DNA of 64,000 nt, taken from positions 744,001 to 808,000 of the forward strand of contig NZ_CP028561.1 in NCBI RefSeq assembly GCF_002165255.2, written 5' to 3'. Below the pieces are notes generated by a model. It saw nothing but the letters and a program-made list of their open reading frames with translations. It was not told the DNA's origin and did not search any database. The DNA is from Acinetobacter sp. WCHA45 (GTDB lineage Bacteria; Pseudomonadota; Gammaproteobacteria; Pseudomonadales; Moraxellaceae). The translations under genes and the position numbers were made by a program. Shown here piece by piece: positions 50,604 to 60,133 of this stretch (position 1 is its first letter; each line of letters starts with the position of its first letter).

Positions 50604-50923
50604 TGGAACAGAAACAAGTTTGGGTTGCATTTGCGACACCTGAACAGCAATTTATGATTGGTGTTCCATTCAATGAAGGAATGACTGCACAACAAGCGAT
50701 TGATGCAAGTGGTTTAGCAGAACAGGTAAAACTTCCAGAGCTTTTAAATCTTGGTGTATTTGGTAGCAAGATTGAGGTAGATACTGTTTTACAAGTGGGT
50801 GATCGAGTAGAGATTTATCGTCCATTGACGATTAATCCTAAAGATATTCGACGCAAGCGTGCCGCAAAGAACCCCGTTGGACGTTTTATTAAGGGTAATC
50901 GTTTCAGACCATCAAGTTCATAA
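50603..50923 (+). CDS. rnfH: RnfH-family ubiquitin-like-fold protein
   Basis: A 106-residue UPF0125/RnfH protein with a beta-grasp fold; the role is not established despite the name. Conserved parts are VWVAFATPEQQ, the acidic/hydrophobic GVFGSKIEVDTVLQVGDRVE and EIYRPLTINPKDIRRKRA. The ATG overlaps the preceding stop by 1 bp. The rnfH-bamE-fur neighbourhood is common in gammaproteobacteria. Confidence 0.94.
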   Translation: MEQKQVWVAFATPEQQFMIGVPFNEGMTAQQAIDASGLAEQVKLPELLNLGVFGSKIEVDTVLQVGDRVEIYRPLTINPKDIRRKRAAKNPVGRFIKGNRFRPSSS

Positions 50924-50967
50924 ATAAAACCCCTCACGAATGATTCGGTGAGGGGTTTCTTTTTTTG
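50922..50967. terminator. Bidirectional terminator between rnfH and bamE
   Basis: Stem AAACCCCTCACGAA / TTCGGTGAGGGGTTT with T-run; A-run on the opposite side. Confidence 0.9.
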
Positions 50968-50976
50968 GGAAACTAT

Positions 50977-51375
50977 TTATAGTGGTGGCGCAGTCAGAAT
51001 CGCTTCTTTTGATGCTGGTAAACCAGGTTGTGATTCGGGAATCGTATCTAAACCTTCTAGACGTTCTACATTGCCATCCGCATCGAAATAAACTTTTAAG
51101 TGTTGACCACGCACTGCCGGTATTTTTGCTTTTTTAGCATAAGTACCTGGTGTGTAGTTGTAGATATAGTCCCAACGTAATGGATTTAATGGATCTGTAA
51201 CAGTTGGACTACCCAGTAAGAAACGGACTTGCTGAAAGCTCATGCCGACTTGTACTTGTGATGCTTGTGCTTTAGTTAATGGTGTTCCCTGTGGAATATC
51301 GACTTTATAAACACCAAAGACTGAACAACCGCTAAGTACTGAAGTGACGAATAACGCCAGCATGATTTTTTGCAT
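50977..51375 (-). CDS. bamE: Outer membrane assembly lipoprotein BamE
   Basis: BamE is part of the BAM complex that folds beta-barrel proteins into the outer membrane. The 132-residue product has a lipoprotein signal (ALFVTSVLSGC, Cys17), then the SmpA/OmlA domain with the conserved GMSFQQVRFLLGSPTVTDP and RWDYIYNY. It is divergent from fur with 111 bp between. Confidence 0.96.
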   Translation of the reverse strand: MQKIMLALFVTSVLSGCSVFGVYKVDIPQGTPLTKAQASQVQVGMSFQQVRFLLGSPTVTDPLNPLRWDYIYNYTPGTYAKKAKIPAVRGQHLKVYFDADGNVERLEGLDTIPESQPGLPASKEAILTAPPL

Positions 51376-51486
51376 TTTGCTACACTATCCTGATAAATGA
51401 TGATGCATTTGGTTCAAGGATAGATCATACTGCATCTAAACTCTATTGCCTATTCCAACTTAAGATTTGTTGAGAGACCTTTTTAA

Positions 51487-51924
51487 ATGCCTATTTCCAA
51501 TCAAGACTTACGCAAAGCTGGACTTAAAGTCACCCTTCCTCGTATTAAGATTTTGGAATTGTTAGAAAATTCAAAACAACATCATTTAAGTGCTGAAGAT
51601 ATTTATAAAACTTTGCTTGAACAAGGTGAAGATGTTGGTTTAGCAACTGTTTACCGAGTGTTAACACAATTTGAAGCGGCTGGTATTATCCAACGTCATC
51701 ATTTTGAAAATAATCATTCAGTTTTTGAAATCATGCAAGAAGATCATCATGATCACCTTGTTTGCTTAAATTGCAACAAAGTTGTTGAATTTACGAATGA
51801 TATTATTGAGAAAGAGCAACATGCTGTTGCAGATCAGCATAATTTTGCCTTAACTGGCCATTCATTAAACTTATACGGTTATTGTAGTGATTCTGAATGC
51901 CAAGATGCTTATCGTAAAAAATGA
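51487..51924 (+). CDS. fur: Ferric uptake regulator Fur
   Basis: A Fe(II)-dependent repressor of iron acquisition. The 145-residue product has an N-terminal winged helix (LRKAGLKVTLPRIKILELL), then the metal sites HHDHLVCLNCNKVVEF and a C-terminal second Cys pair (YCSDSECQDAY). The length fits the family. It lies divergent to bamE, the usual arrangement. No good Fur box was found upstream. Confidence 0.97.
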   Translation: MPISNQDLRKAGLKVTLPRIKILELLENSKQHHLSAEDIYKTLLEQGEDVGLATVYRVLTQFEAAGIIQRHHFENNHSVFEIMQEDHHDHLVCLNCNKVVEFTNDIIEKEQHAVADQHNFALTGHSLNLYGYCSDSECQDAYRKK

Positions 51925-51970
51925 GTTTGATTTAGTTAAAGCTTAGTAGTTTACTAAAATTAAACAAATA

Positions 51971-52005
51971 AAAAGGAAGGTTGTAAAAAACCTTCCTTTT
52001 TTAAT
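51971..52005. terminator. Bidirectional terminator between fur and pilU
   Basis: Stem AAAAAGGAAGGTT / AACCTTCCTTTTT between convergent genes. Confidence 0.92.
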
Positions 52006-52018
52006 GGCTTAATTTAAA

Positions 52019-53137
52019 TTATTGACCATCAAAGGTAATATTACGGCTCGCACTCAATAACTGATCTGTGCCTTCTTCTGAAAGTTTAATTGTGAGACGT
52101 AAGTCATTTGGCGAGTCAGCATGCTTCAGTGCATCTTTATACGTAATTTCACCTGCTTTGTATAAATCAAATAATGCTTGGTCAAAAGTCTGCATACCCA
52201 ACTCACGAGAACGCTTCATGAGATCTTTGATTTCGTGGACTTCACCTTTACGGATATAGTCTGCTAAAAGTGGTGTATTAATCAGAATCTCAATTGCTGC
52301 GCGACGTGAATTACCATCTGGCGTTGGGATCAACTGTTGAGCAACCATCGCTTTCAGATTAAGTGATAAATCCATATGCAATTGAGGATGGCGATCTGCT
52401 TCAAAGAAGTGAATAATACGATCAAGTGCTTGGTTCGCATTGTTTGCGTGTAGTGTTGCGAGTACTAAGTGACCTGTTTCCGCAAAAGCAATTGCATAGT
52501 CCATGGTTTCACGAGAACGAATCTCGCCAATTAAGATCACATCAGGTGCTTGGCGAAGCGTATTTTTTAATGCGACTTCAAATGAATCTGTATCAATCCC
52601 GACTTCACGTTGAGTGACAATACAACCCGCATGTTGATGTACAAATTCAATTGGGTCTTCAATGGTAATAATATGACCCTTTGAATTTTGGTTACGATAA
52701 CCAATCATCGAAGCTAATGAGGTTGATTTACCTGTACCTGTTGCGCCTACAAAGATAATGATACCGCGTTTTGTCATGGCGAGTTCTTTCAGCACGCTAG
52801 GGAGCTTGAGTTCATCCATGGTTGGAATGACAGTTTCAATACGACGTAAAACCATTCCAGGCATATCACGTTGTTGAAAGGCACTTACACGGAAACGGGC
52901 TGTTTTCTCACGATTGACGATCGCAAAATTACACTCTCTTGTTTCAGCAAATTCTTTACGCTGCTTATCTGACATAATTGAATGAAGTAACTGACCAACG
53001 ACTTCACCTGAGAGTTTAGACTTTGAAACAGGCACAATTTGACCGTTGATCTTCATTGAAGGTTCAACATCTGCAGTCACAAATAAATCAGATGCACTTT
53101 GTTGAATCATTAAATTGAGTAAATCATTAAAGTCCAT
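52019..53137 (-). CDS. pilU: Type IV pilus retraction ATPase PilU
   Basis: The auxiliary retraction motor of type IV pili, working with PilT. The 372-residue product has an N-terminal PAS-like domain, Walker A GATGTGKSTSLASMIG, the Asp box ITIEDPIEFVH, Walker B RQAPDVILIGEIRS and the His box GHLVLATLHANNA. It lacks the AIRNLVRE motif of PilT (here ADYIRKGEVHE), which separates the two. It lies downstream of pilT with a 24-bp gap, so it is probably co-transcribed. Confidence 0.96.
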   Translation of the reverse strand: MDFNDLLNLMIQQSASDLFVTADVEPSMKINGQIVPVSKSKLSGEVVGQLLHSIMSDKQRKEFAETRECNFAIVNREKTARFRVSAFQQRDMPGMVLRRIETVIPTMDELKLPSVLKELAMTKRGIIIFVGATGTGKSTSLASMIGYRNQNSKGHIITIEDPIEFVHQHAGCIVTQREVGIDTDSFEVALKNTLRQAPDVILIGEIRSRETMDYAIAFAETGHLVLATLHANNANQALDRIIHFFEADRHPQLHMDLSLNLKAMVAQQLIPTPDGNSRRAAIEILINTPLLADYIRKGEVHEIKDLMKRSRELGMQTFDQALFDLYKAGEITYKDALKHADSPNDLRLTIKLSEEGTDQLLSASRNITFDGQ

Positions 53138-53161
53138 GATATTTCTCTAATCCGTTTATTA

Positions 53162-54199
53162 TTATAGGAATGACTCAGGTTGTTTTGCTGCAGTACGGGC
53201 AACTTGAGGGCTAATAACGCCTTTTGAAACTAGGGTCTTAAGACTTTGGTCAAGTGTAGTCATACCGTAGTTTGCACCCGTTTGGATGGCAGAATACATC
53301 TGAGCTACTTTATTTTCACGTACAAGGTTACGAATAGCTGGAATTCCAATCATGATTTCATGTGCTGCAACACGACCACCACCATTTTTCTTCAATAATG
53401 TTTGTGAAATAACGGCTTGTAGTGATTCAGAAAGCATGGCACGAACCATATCTTTTTCTTCGGCAGGGAATACGTCGATGACACGGTCAATTGTTTTCGC
53501 TGCAGAGGTCGTATGCAGTGTACCAAAAACCAAGTGACCCGTTTCCGCAGCAGTCAATGCCAGACGAATGGTTTCCAAATCACGCATCTCACCCACAAGG
53601 ATAATGTCAGGGTCTTCACGCAGTGCTGAACGCAGTGCTTCATTGAAGCCATGTGTATCACGGTGCACTTCACGCTGGTTGATCAGGCATTTTTTAGATT
53701 GGTGTACAAATTCGATTGGGTCTTCAACCGTTAAAATGTGGTCATAGCGGTTTTCGTTGATATAGTCGATCATCGCAGCGAGCGTCGTTGATTTACCAGA
53801 ACCCGTAGGTCCTGTGACCAAAACGATACCCCGTGGATAATCACAAATTTCTTTAAAAATTGAACCTAAACCAAGGTCTTCCATGGTTAAAACTTTAGAT
53901 GGAATGGTACGGAATACCGCGCCAGCGCCACGGTTTTGGTTAAATGCGTTCACACGGAAACGTGCAATATTAGGCACTTCAAATGAAAAGTCAGTTTCTA
54001 GATCTTCTTCATAATCACGACGTTGTTTATCATTCATGATGTCATACACTAAGCGGTGTACATCTTTATGTTCTAGTGCTGGTAAATTAATACGACGGAC
54101 TTCACCATCTACACGAATCATTGGTGGCATACCTGATGAAAGATGTAAGTCTGAAGCACCGTTTTTAACTGCAAATGCTAGTAATTCTGTAATATCCAT
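53162..54199 (-). CDS. pilT: Type IV pilus retraction ATPase PilT
   Basis: The main motor that depolymerises the pilus for twitching and DNA uptake. From ATG 54199 (GGGGAAATC upstream) the product is 345 residues, the usual size; the open frame upstream to 54274 is not needed. Motifs are MDITELLAFAVKNGASDLHL, Walker A GPTGSGKSTTLAAMID, Asp box LTVEDPIEFVH, Walker B REDPDIILVGEMRD, His box GHLVFGTLHTTSA and the PilT-specific AIRNLVRE near the C-terminus. Confidence 0.97.
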   Translation of the reverse strand: MDITELLAFAVKNGASDLHLSSGMPPMIRVDGEVRRINLPALEHKDVHRLVYDIMNDKQRRDYEEDLETDFSFEVPNIARFRVNAFNQNRGAGAVFRTIPSKVLTMEDLGLGSIFKEICDYPRGIVLVTGPTGSGKSTTLAAMIDYINENRYDHILTVEDPIEFVHQSKKCLINQREVHRDTHGFNEALRSALREDPDIILVGEMRDLETIRLALTAAETGHLVFGTLHTTSAAKTIDRVIDVFPAEEKDMVRAMLSESLQAVISQTLLKKNGGGRVAAHEIMIGIPAIRNLVRENKVAQMYSAIQTGANYGMTTLDQSLKTLVSKGVISPQVARTAAKQPESFL

Positions 54200-54322
54200 G
54201 ATTTCCCCGAAACAATCAAAATGCCTCACTCTTTTATAGAATAATATACGGCTTTCACTCTGTGTTACCAACATATTATAGAATGTGAGAGAAAAAAGAT
54301 TTTGTAAGTGAGAACTGTGTCA

Positions 54323-55000
54323 ATGAATAAATCTGAGCAATTCCGTCAATCTGTTTTAAATCAAATAGAGCAAGCTTGCCAGCAGGTGAAACGTGATCCT
54401 TCGACTGTACAATTGTTGGCTGTTTCAAAGACTCATCCGAGCCAAACCTTACGAGAAATGTATACTGTTGGTCAGCGTTGTTTTGGTGAAAATTATTTGC
54501 AAGAAGCCTTGACTAAAATTGATGAATTACAAGATTTAGATATTGAATGGCATTTTATTGGTCATGTACAACGCAATAAAACCAAGCATTTAGCAGAAAC
54601 ATTTGATTGGGTGCATGGAGTCGATCGCTTCATTATTGCAGAACGTTTATCCAAGCAACGTTTAGAAAATCAAAAACCGTTAAATATCTGTATTCAGGTA
54701 AATATTGATGGGCAAAATTCTAAAGATGGTTGCCAACCAAATGAGGTTTTAGAATTGGTTCACCAAATCAGTCAGCTTCCAAATATCCGTTTGCGTGGAT
54801 TGATGGTGATTCCAGCACCTGAAAATCATGCCGCATTTGCTGATGCTAAAGTGCTATTTGAGCAAGTGAAAGCTCAACATGCACAGCCGCAAGACTGGGA
54901 TACATTAAGTATGGGCATGTCTGCCGATCTCGAAGCTGCGATTGCAGCAGGTTCAACCATGGTTAGAGTAGGCACAGCATTGTTTGGTGCAAGAGGATGA
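54323..55000 (+). CDS. YggS-family PLP-binding protein
   Basis: A 225-residue cytoplasmic pyridoxal-phosphate homeostasis protein (YggS/PROSC family), a single TIM-barrel domain without known catalysis. It shows LLAVSKTHPSQTLRE (PLP Lys), the GENYLQEA block, WHFIGHVQRNKTKHLAE, and the end SMGMSADLEAAIAAGSTMVR with the phosphate-binding Ser/Gly. It is divergent from pilT, as in many gammaproteobacteria where yggS neighbours pilT. ATG 54323 is preferred over the GTG at 54308; neither has a strong ribosome binding site. Confidence 0.94.
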   Translation: MNKSEQFRQSVLNQIEQACQQVKRDPSTVQLLAVSKTHPSQTLREMYTVGQRCFGENYLQEALTKIDELQDLDIEWHFIGHVQRNKTKHLAETFDWVHGVDRFIIAERLSKQRLENQKPLNICIQVNIDGQNSKDGCQPNEVLELVHQISQLPNIRLRGLMVIPAPENHAAFADAKVLFEQVKAQHAQPQDWDTLSMGMSADLEAAIAAGSTMVRVGTALFGARG

Positions 55001-55002
55001 GC

Positions 55003-55101
55003 GAGGAAAAGCAAAGCTACCTCGTTTCACGATGTCTTGCGAAGCTATGTTTCTCATTTGCCCGAAGCGCGAGACGAGAAACTATGTTTCGGGTAACTGG
55101 T
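55003..55101. repeat. Structured intergenic element with short repeats
   Basis: Between yggS and sbcC, the words AAAGCTACCTCGTTT, GAAGCTATGTTTCTC and GAAACTATGTTTCGG recur, and CCCGAA near 55070 pairs with TTCGGG at 55088. The stretch is GC-richer than its surroundings and could be an imperfect repeat relic. No known repeat family is recognised. Confidence 0.35.
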
Positions 55102-55112
55102 TAAGCCCTGTA

Positions 55113-58100
55113 TCAGCCCACCAGCTCAATCCGACTTGAACCCGAACCTATTGGCTGTACCTGAATCTGTACAGGAATACGCTCATGCATTTCCTGAATA
55201 TGCGAGATCAATACCACTTTACGGCCTTGGCTTTGCAGTTGATCTAGCGCATTCATCACCATATGCAAGGATGAAGCATCCAGTGTGCCAAAACCTTCAT
55301 CAATAAACAGTGATTCGATTTTCATGGAACCTGAAGCCATATTGGCAATTGCCAAGGAAATCGCAAGGGCAGTCAGGAAAGACTCACCACCAGACAGTGA
55401 AGCCACTGAACGGGTTTCTCCATCCATATCATGGTCGATAATTGCCAGACTGAGCGAGTTATCCAAACGTTTTAAGGTATAACGCTGCGATAGCATTGCT
55501 AATTGTTGATTGGCATATTCCAGCAAAATATCCAGATTATATTGCTGAGCTAAGTCACGGAAATCTTTACCTTTGGAATCGCCAATTAAACTAGAAATCT
55601 TATTCCAACGGTGTTCCTGCTGCTGAATCTGCTGGATTTGATCTGCAAATTGTTTTTGCTTGGCAAGGTTTTGTTGATGTACTTCTAATTTCAGTTTGAA
55701 CTGATCACGTTGTTCGGCTTGCTGTTGTAGCTTCTCATGATTGAGATGGATGTACTCAATCAACTGGGTGTGTTCGATGGGTGGCTGTTGTTGCTGATGT
55801 ATCTGTAATTGCTGTTGCAGCGTTTTCAATGCAGAGGCGGCTTCATTGAGTAAGCGTTCTGCATGTTGTAGCGATGTTCGAATGTGCTGTTCTTGCTCAG
55901 CACGAATAGCAAGTAAGTCAGCTAATTGATGCTCTTCAAACTCAGGATGCTGGCTTAACCATGCTCGAATTTCAGTTTTAGATTGAGTAAGAGTAGAGTG
56001 TTGCTGTTGTTGTTGAGCCTTGAGCTGTTCCAGTTCATTTTTCTGCTGTTCATAGATTTGACGAGTCTGTTCAAAACGCTGCTTGATTTGCTGATATTGA
56101 TTTTGGAGTTGCTGACGTTGTTGATCGTGTTGGTTTAACCATTCATTGGCTTTCACTTCGGTTAAACCTGTCATCACTACAATGAGTTGATGCGCTGACT
56201 CTGTATTTTGTTTGCCTTTAAGCTCGACATCTTTGAGTTGCTGGCTAAACTCCGCATGTTGAGTGTTCAAGCTTGTTAAATTGGTCTTTAATAGATTCAG
56301 TTGCTGTTCAAGCTGTTGCTGTTGCTTGCTGAGTGTTTCAGCTTGTTCAATCTGTTGAACACGTTGCTGTAAACGTTGTGCTAGCTGTTGAGCAGAGCTT
56401 AGCGTTTGCTGTTGCCATAAGTTTTGTTCATCGCTAGTCAGGCAATCTACAACATGCTGAATCTGTTGCTGTAACTGCTGTACGCTTTCGAGTTGATAGC
56501 GGATATTTTGAATCGTTTGAGTCAGGTGATAGTGGTCTTTATTGGCCTGATGCAGTTGCTGTAACTCAATTTCAATCTGCTGTTTGAGTTGAGTTGCTTC
56601 ACTCGTCCATTGTTGTTGAGCGACCGTGATTTCAGCATGTGGTTGGGTTAAATCTAACTGAATGTCGAACTGTGCGGCATGTTTGACTAACTCCTGATGT
56701 TGCAGTTTGAATTTGTCATCTGCTTGTTGCACTGCGGATTGCAATTGAGTCAGTTCGGTACGAATCTGGGTAAATTGCTGCTGTGTGTTTTGCCAAAGTT
56801 GAAAGCATTGTTGCTCTTGTTGAATGGCCTGTTGTTCTTGCTGTTCTTGCAGCTCATACAAGGCTTTGGAGAGCTGACTTGCATCATCACGATAGGGATG
56901 TTCGGTGCTACCACAGACCAGACAGGCTTCTCCGTGTTTGAGTTCTGCACGGAGATGTTCAATATTTTCAGCATGTAATAAACGTTGTTGTTGCAATATC
57001 TGCTGCAATTTTTCCCGTTCATTTTTGGCAGATTGGAATGCGCCTTGGCTAGTTTGCAGTTGTTGGTCAAGTTGCTGATGTTGTTGCTGTGTGCTACTGA
57101 GCTTATGGCTTAGTTCATCACGGTCTTTGTTAAGTTCAAAATAATGCTGTAACTTTTGCTGAATTAGATCCAGTTGATTCAGTTGGGCTTGTTGCTGTTC
57201 TCTAAGTTTTTGTTTTTGTTCAAGCTGGCTTTCAATCTGTTGTGGTGTACCAAATTTTTGAATGAGCTCATTCAATACGATCTGATCTTGTTCAAGTTTG
57301 GATTGTGCCTGTTGAATCGAACCTAAATTTTGTTCGACTTTTTGGTATTGCAGAATAAATTGCTGCAGCTGCTGAAGATGTGCATTCAAGCCCTTATCTA
57401 AAGTGGAGAATTGTGCACTTTGTTGCAGTTGATCAGAGCAGCTTTGTTGTTGTGTCGATAAGCTATGGTGACTTTGTTCAAACTGCTGTTGCTGCTCAAG
57501 TAATGGTTGTTGTTGCGCTTCGTTTTGGTTTAAGCGGAGTTTGGTTTTCTTATATTCATCGGCAATGTATTCACGTTCCTGTACATATTTACGCACTTGA
57601 GTGAGTTCATGTTGATGGTTTTGTTCAAAACTCTGAAATTGCTGTAAGGCTGTTTCAGCCTGCGTATAAGCCGTTTTTTCTTGCTCAAATTGGCTGCTTA
57701 CAGCGGTAAATTGCTGTTGCTTGTGTTGAATCTGCGGTTCAAGCTGTTGCAGTGCTTTTTCCAGTTGTTGCTGTTGGAATACAATCGGACGAATGCCTGA
57801 AAAGGTTTCAAGTTGGTTGAGTCGATTACGATCTGCGGCTAAAGCCTGATGTGCTTGAATTTGAATGTCATGCTGTTGTTGTTTTAGTGTGATTTCAGTT
57901 TCGAGTTTCTGTCGCTGTTCAAACCATTGTTGCTGTTGATTAAGCTGAACTTTGTCGGCTTCCAACTGTTGAACCTGTTGTTGTATCTGCTGGAATTGAG
58001 TCTGTAATTCAGCAACTTCTTCATCTGAACGGATCTCAATATGACCGAGCACATTTTCCAATTGCTTGCGTTGGTTACTGATTTCACGGGTCTTTTCAAA

Positions 58101-58709
58101 CGACAGTTGTCCAATTTTGGCAAAAATACTGGAGTTGGTCAGATATTCCAGTAATTCACCGCGTTCTGTATCACGCGCCTTTAAAAATGCGGTCACTTCG
58201 GACTGAGCCAACAATACCGCACGGGTGAATTGCTCAAAACTCAGTTGAGTAATCTGTTGAATATGTGCTTCAACCGCTTTGGTCTTATCCGCAATCACCA
58301 CCCCATCAGTCAGGCATTTCAATGAGCGTTGCACGCTTTGTAGTTTGCCACTGGCATTTTCACGAGCACGTTTAATTTCCCAACGTGCGAGGTAATGTTT
58401 CTGGTCTTGTGCCACAAAACACAGTTCGGCAAAACCATGTCCTGTGCCGCGACGTAGAACCGTTAAAGGGGAGTTTGTGAGTAGTTCCGAACCATCGACA
58501 TCTAATAGTTTGCCGTCACTTTCTTTAAGGCGGGGAATTTTATTAAATAACGCCAGACACATGGCATCTAAAATCGTAGATTTACCAGCACCTGTTTTTC
58601 CAACAATGGCGATCAGTCCAGCACTGGCCAAAGGCTCAGTTTCAAAATCAATAAAGTGCTCATCTGCCAGAGATGCCAAATTTTTTAGTCGTATTGATAA
58701 AATTTTCAT
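55113..58709 (-). CDS. sbcC: Exonuclease SbcCD subunit C
   Basis: The SMC-like ATPase of the SbcCD (Mre11-Rad50) nuclease, which cuts hairpins and blocked DNA ends. The 1198-residue product shows Walker A VGKTGAGKSTILDAMCLALF (near 37), two very long, extremely Gln-rich coiled coils, the zinc hook ACLVCGSTEHPY (near 595) at the tip, and the C-terminal signature SLSGGESFLTALAISLA and Walker B LFIDEGFGTLD. sbcD lies 9 bp upstream, so the genes are translated as a unit. Confidence 0.96.
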   Translation of the reverse strand: MKILSIRLKNLASLADEHFIDFETEPLASAGLIAIVGKTGAGKSTILDAMCLALFNKIPRLKESDGKLLDVDGSELLTNSPLTVLRRGTGHGFAELCFVAQDQKHYLARWEIKRARENASGKLQSVQRSLKCLTDGVVIADKTKAVEAHIQQITQLSFEQFTRAVLLAQSEVTAFLKARDTERGELLEYLTNSSIFAKIGQLSFEKTREISNQRKQLENVLGHIEIRSDEEVAELQTQFQQIQQQVQQLEADKVQLNQQQQWFEQRQKLETEITLKQQQHDIQIQAHQALAADRNRLNQLETFSGIRPIVFQQQQLEKALQQLEPQIQHKQQQFTAVSSQFEQEKTAYTQAETALQQFQSFEQNHQHELTQVRKYVQEREYIADEYKKTKLRLNQNEAQQQPLLEQQQQFEQSHHSLSTQQQSCSDQLQQSAQFSTLDKGLNAHLQQLQQFILQYQKVEQNLGSIQQAQSKLEQDQIVLNELIQKFGTPQQIESQLEQKQKLREQQQAQLNQLDLIQQKLQHYFELNKDRDELSHKLSSTQQQHQQLDQQLQTSQGAFQSAKNEREKLQQILQQQRLLHAENIEHLRAELKHGEACLVCGSTEHPYRDDASQLSKALYELQEQQEQQAIQQEQQCFQLWQNTQQQFTQIRTELTQLQSAVQQADDKFKLQHQELVKHAAQFDIQLDLTQPHAEITVAQQQWTSEATQLKQQIEIELQQLHQANKDHYHLTQTIQNIRYQLESVQQLQQQIQHVVDCLTSDEQNLWQQQTLSSAQQLAQRLQQRVQQIEQAETLSKQQQQLEQQLNLLKTNLTSLNTQHAEFSQQLKDVELKGKQNTESAHQLIVVMTGLTEVKANEWLNQHDQQRQQLQNQYQQIKQRFEQTRQIYEQQKNELEQLKAQQQQQHSTLTQSKTEIRAWLSQHPEFEEHQLADLLAIRAEQEQHIRTSLQHAERLLNEAASALKTLQQQLQIHQQQQPPIEHTQLIEYIHLNHEKLQQQAEQRDQFKLKLEVHQQNLAKQKQFADQIQQIQQQEHRWNKISSLIGDSKGKDFRDLAQQYNLDILLEYANQQLAMLSQRYTLKRLDNSLSLAIIDHDMDGETRSVASLSGGESFLTALAISLAIANMASGSMKIESLFIDEGFGTLDASSLHMVMNALDQLQSQGRKVVLISHIQEMHERIPVQIQVQPIGSGSSRIELVG

Positions 58710-58718
58710 GGCAGGTCC

Positions 58719-59969
58719 TTAAACAGTCTGATCATCTTCAAGTTGCTTTTGCGCTTCTGCGACCAAACTCATAAAGTCTTTGGTAACTTCGTCATCGGCG
58801 TGATAGCCCTTTTTCTCCCAAATTTGCTGAAATAGTTTTTCGGGTGTCGGTGGTTCTAAGCTAATAGTTTGCTTGTTCTCGGCATTGCTTTCATTGGAGA
58901 GATATTGTCTGGAAATCCGCACCAGTCGATAACGATCTTTGGGCAATGCATCTTCAAATTGTTGTCGTAGATTCGGCTGTGGTGGTGTCGAGGTATGATA
59001 TTCGATATCGACATATTCACGCTGCTCAAGATTTTCGATCGGTTCATTTGGCAGATTGCGCAGATGTTGCATGACTACACTGAGTTCATCTTTAATTTTA
59101 TGCAGTTGAATACTTCTGGGGATCGGCAAAGCTTCAAAGTTAAACGAATCTTCACTTTTTGTAGGATCAATGCTGACTTCAACCACTTGGTGCTTATAGT
59201 TGATTTCACTAAATGACAGTGGAATCGGTGAGCCGCTATAACGAATATGTGGATGCTGAACTTTTTGTGGTTTATGCAAATGCCCTAGTGCTACATAATC
59301 AATGCTATCGTCGAACAGGGCTGTAGATAGTGCTTCTTCATTGCCAATGATAATCGGCCGCTCTGAATCGGAAGTTTCACCACCTTGCATATGGGCATGT
59401 GACATCAGAATCAGGGCCTGATCATCGGTTTTACGGCGTTTAGCTTCTTCAATTAATTGTCGGTGTAGATAAGCAATCGCATTTTGACTGTTGGTGGTGT
59501 GTTCATTAAAGCCTGTGATTTCAGCTGAACGTAGGAATGGTAGGGCAATACACCACGCCACAATCTGCTTTTGTTCATCATAAATTGGCAAAATTAAACG
59601 TTCTAAATCGAGGCTTTTATCTTGATTCCAACGAATCACACCAACCGTTTTAGCATTGTATTTTGCTAATAAGGGCTCGACTTGTTCAATGCGATAACCT
59701 GAGTCGTGATTGCCTGCAATCATCAAAGTTTGCATCTGTGGGGCAAGTTCATGTGCATCGGCAAGGAATTGATAGAGTTGTTTTTGTGCCTGTGAGCTCG
59801 GGTTGATCACATCAAAAATATCGCCCACAATCAGCAAGGCATGCGGCTGTTTGGCTTTGATCTGCTCAAGTAACCATGCCAGAAATTGTTCATGTTCATA
59901 GTGGCGGGAATGATTATAAAAAAACTGCCCCAAATGCCAGTCAGATGTATGAAAAAAACGCACGGTCAT
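58719..59969 (-). CDS. sbcD: Exonuclease SbcCD subunit D
   Basis: The Mn-dependent phosphodiesterase subunit of SbcCD. The 416-residue product carries the calcineurin-like metal motifs FHTSDWHLGQFF (near 6), ALLIVGDIFD, MIAGNHDSGYR, LMSHAHMQGG and VALGHLHKPQ, then a capping domain (RYSGSPIPLSFSE) and a C-terminal Rad50-binding part. It is first in the sbcD-sbcC unit. Confidence 0.97.
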   Translation of the reverse strand: MTVRFFHTSDWHLGQFFYNHSRHYEHEQFLAWLLEQIKAKQPHALLIVGDIFDVINPSSQAQKQLYQFLADAHELAPQMQTLMIAGNHDSGYRIEQVEPLLAKYNAKTVGVIRWNQDKSLDLERLILPIYDEQKQIVAWCIALPFLRSAEITGFNEHTTNSQNAIAYLHRQLIEEAKRRKTDDQALILMSHAHMQGGETSDSERPIIIGNEEALSTALFDDSIDYVALGHLHKPQKVQHPHIRYSGSPIPLSFSEINYKHQVVEVSIDPTKSEDSFNFEALPIPRSIQLHKIKDELSVVMQHLRNLPNEPIENLEQREYVDIEYHTSTPPQPNLRQQFEDALPKDRYRLVRISRQYLSNESNAENKQTISLEPPTPEKLFQQIWEKKGYHADDEVTKDFMSLVAEAQKQLEDDQTV

Positions 59970-60133
59970 AAATGAATCTAAACATAAAATAAACCAGAAT
60001 AAGGTAGCACGGATTCAGCCAAAAAGTAGAGCCTTGTAGCGTTGAATAACATAGACAAGATATGTCTTGATCATTCGGAAATGATCAACTAGTTTGTTAC
60101 CAACATTATTACTAAAAAATAGGAAATAAAAGA

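Noticed and set aside
51376..51486. Fur box upstream of fur
   Set aside because: The best candidate around GATAAATGATGATGCATTT matches only the left half of the consensus.
55113..58709. Plus-strand open frames inside sbcC
   Set aside because: Gln-rich coding on the minus strand leaves Leu/Cys-rich open frames opposite; they are shadows.
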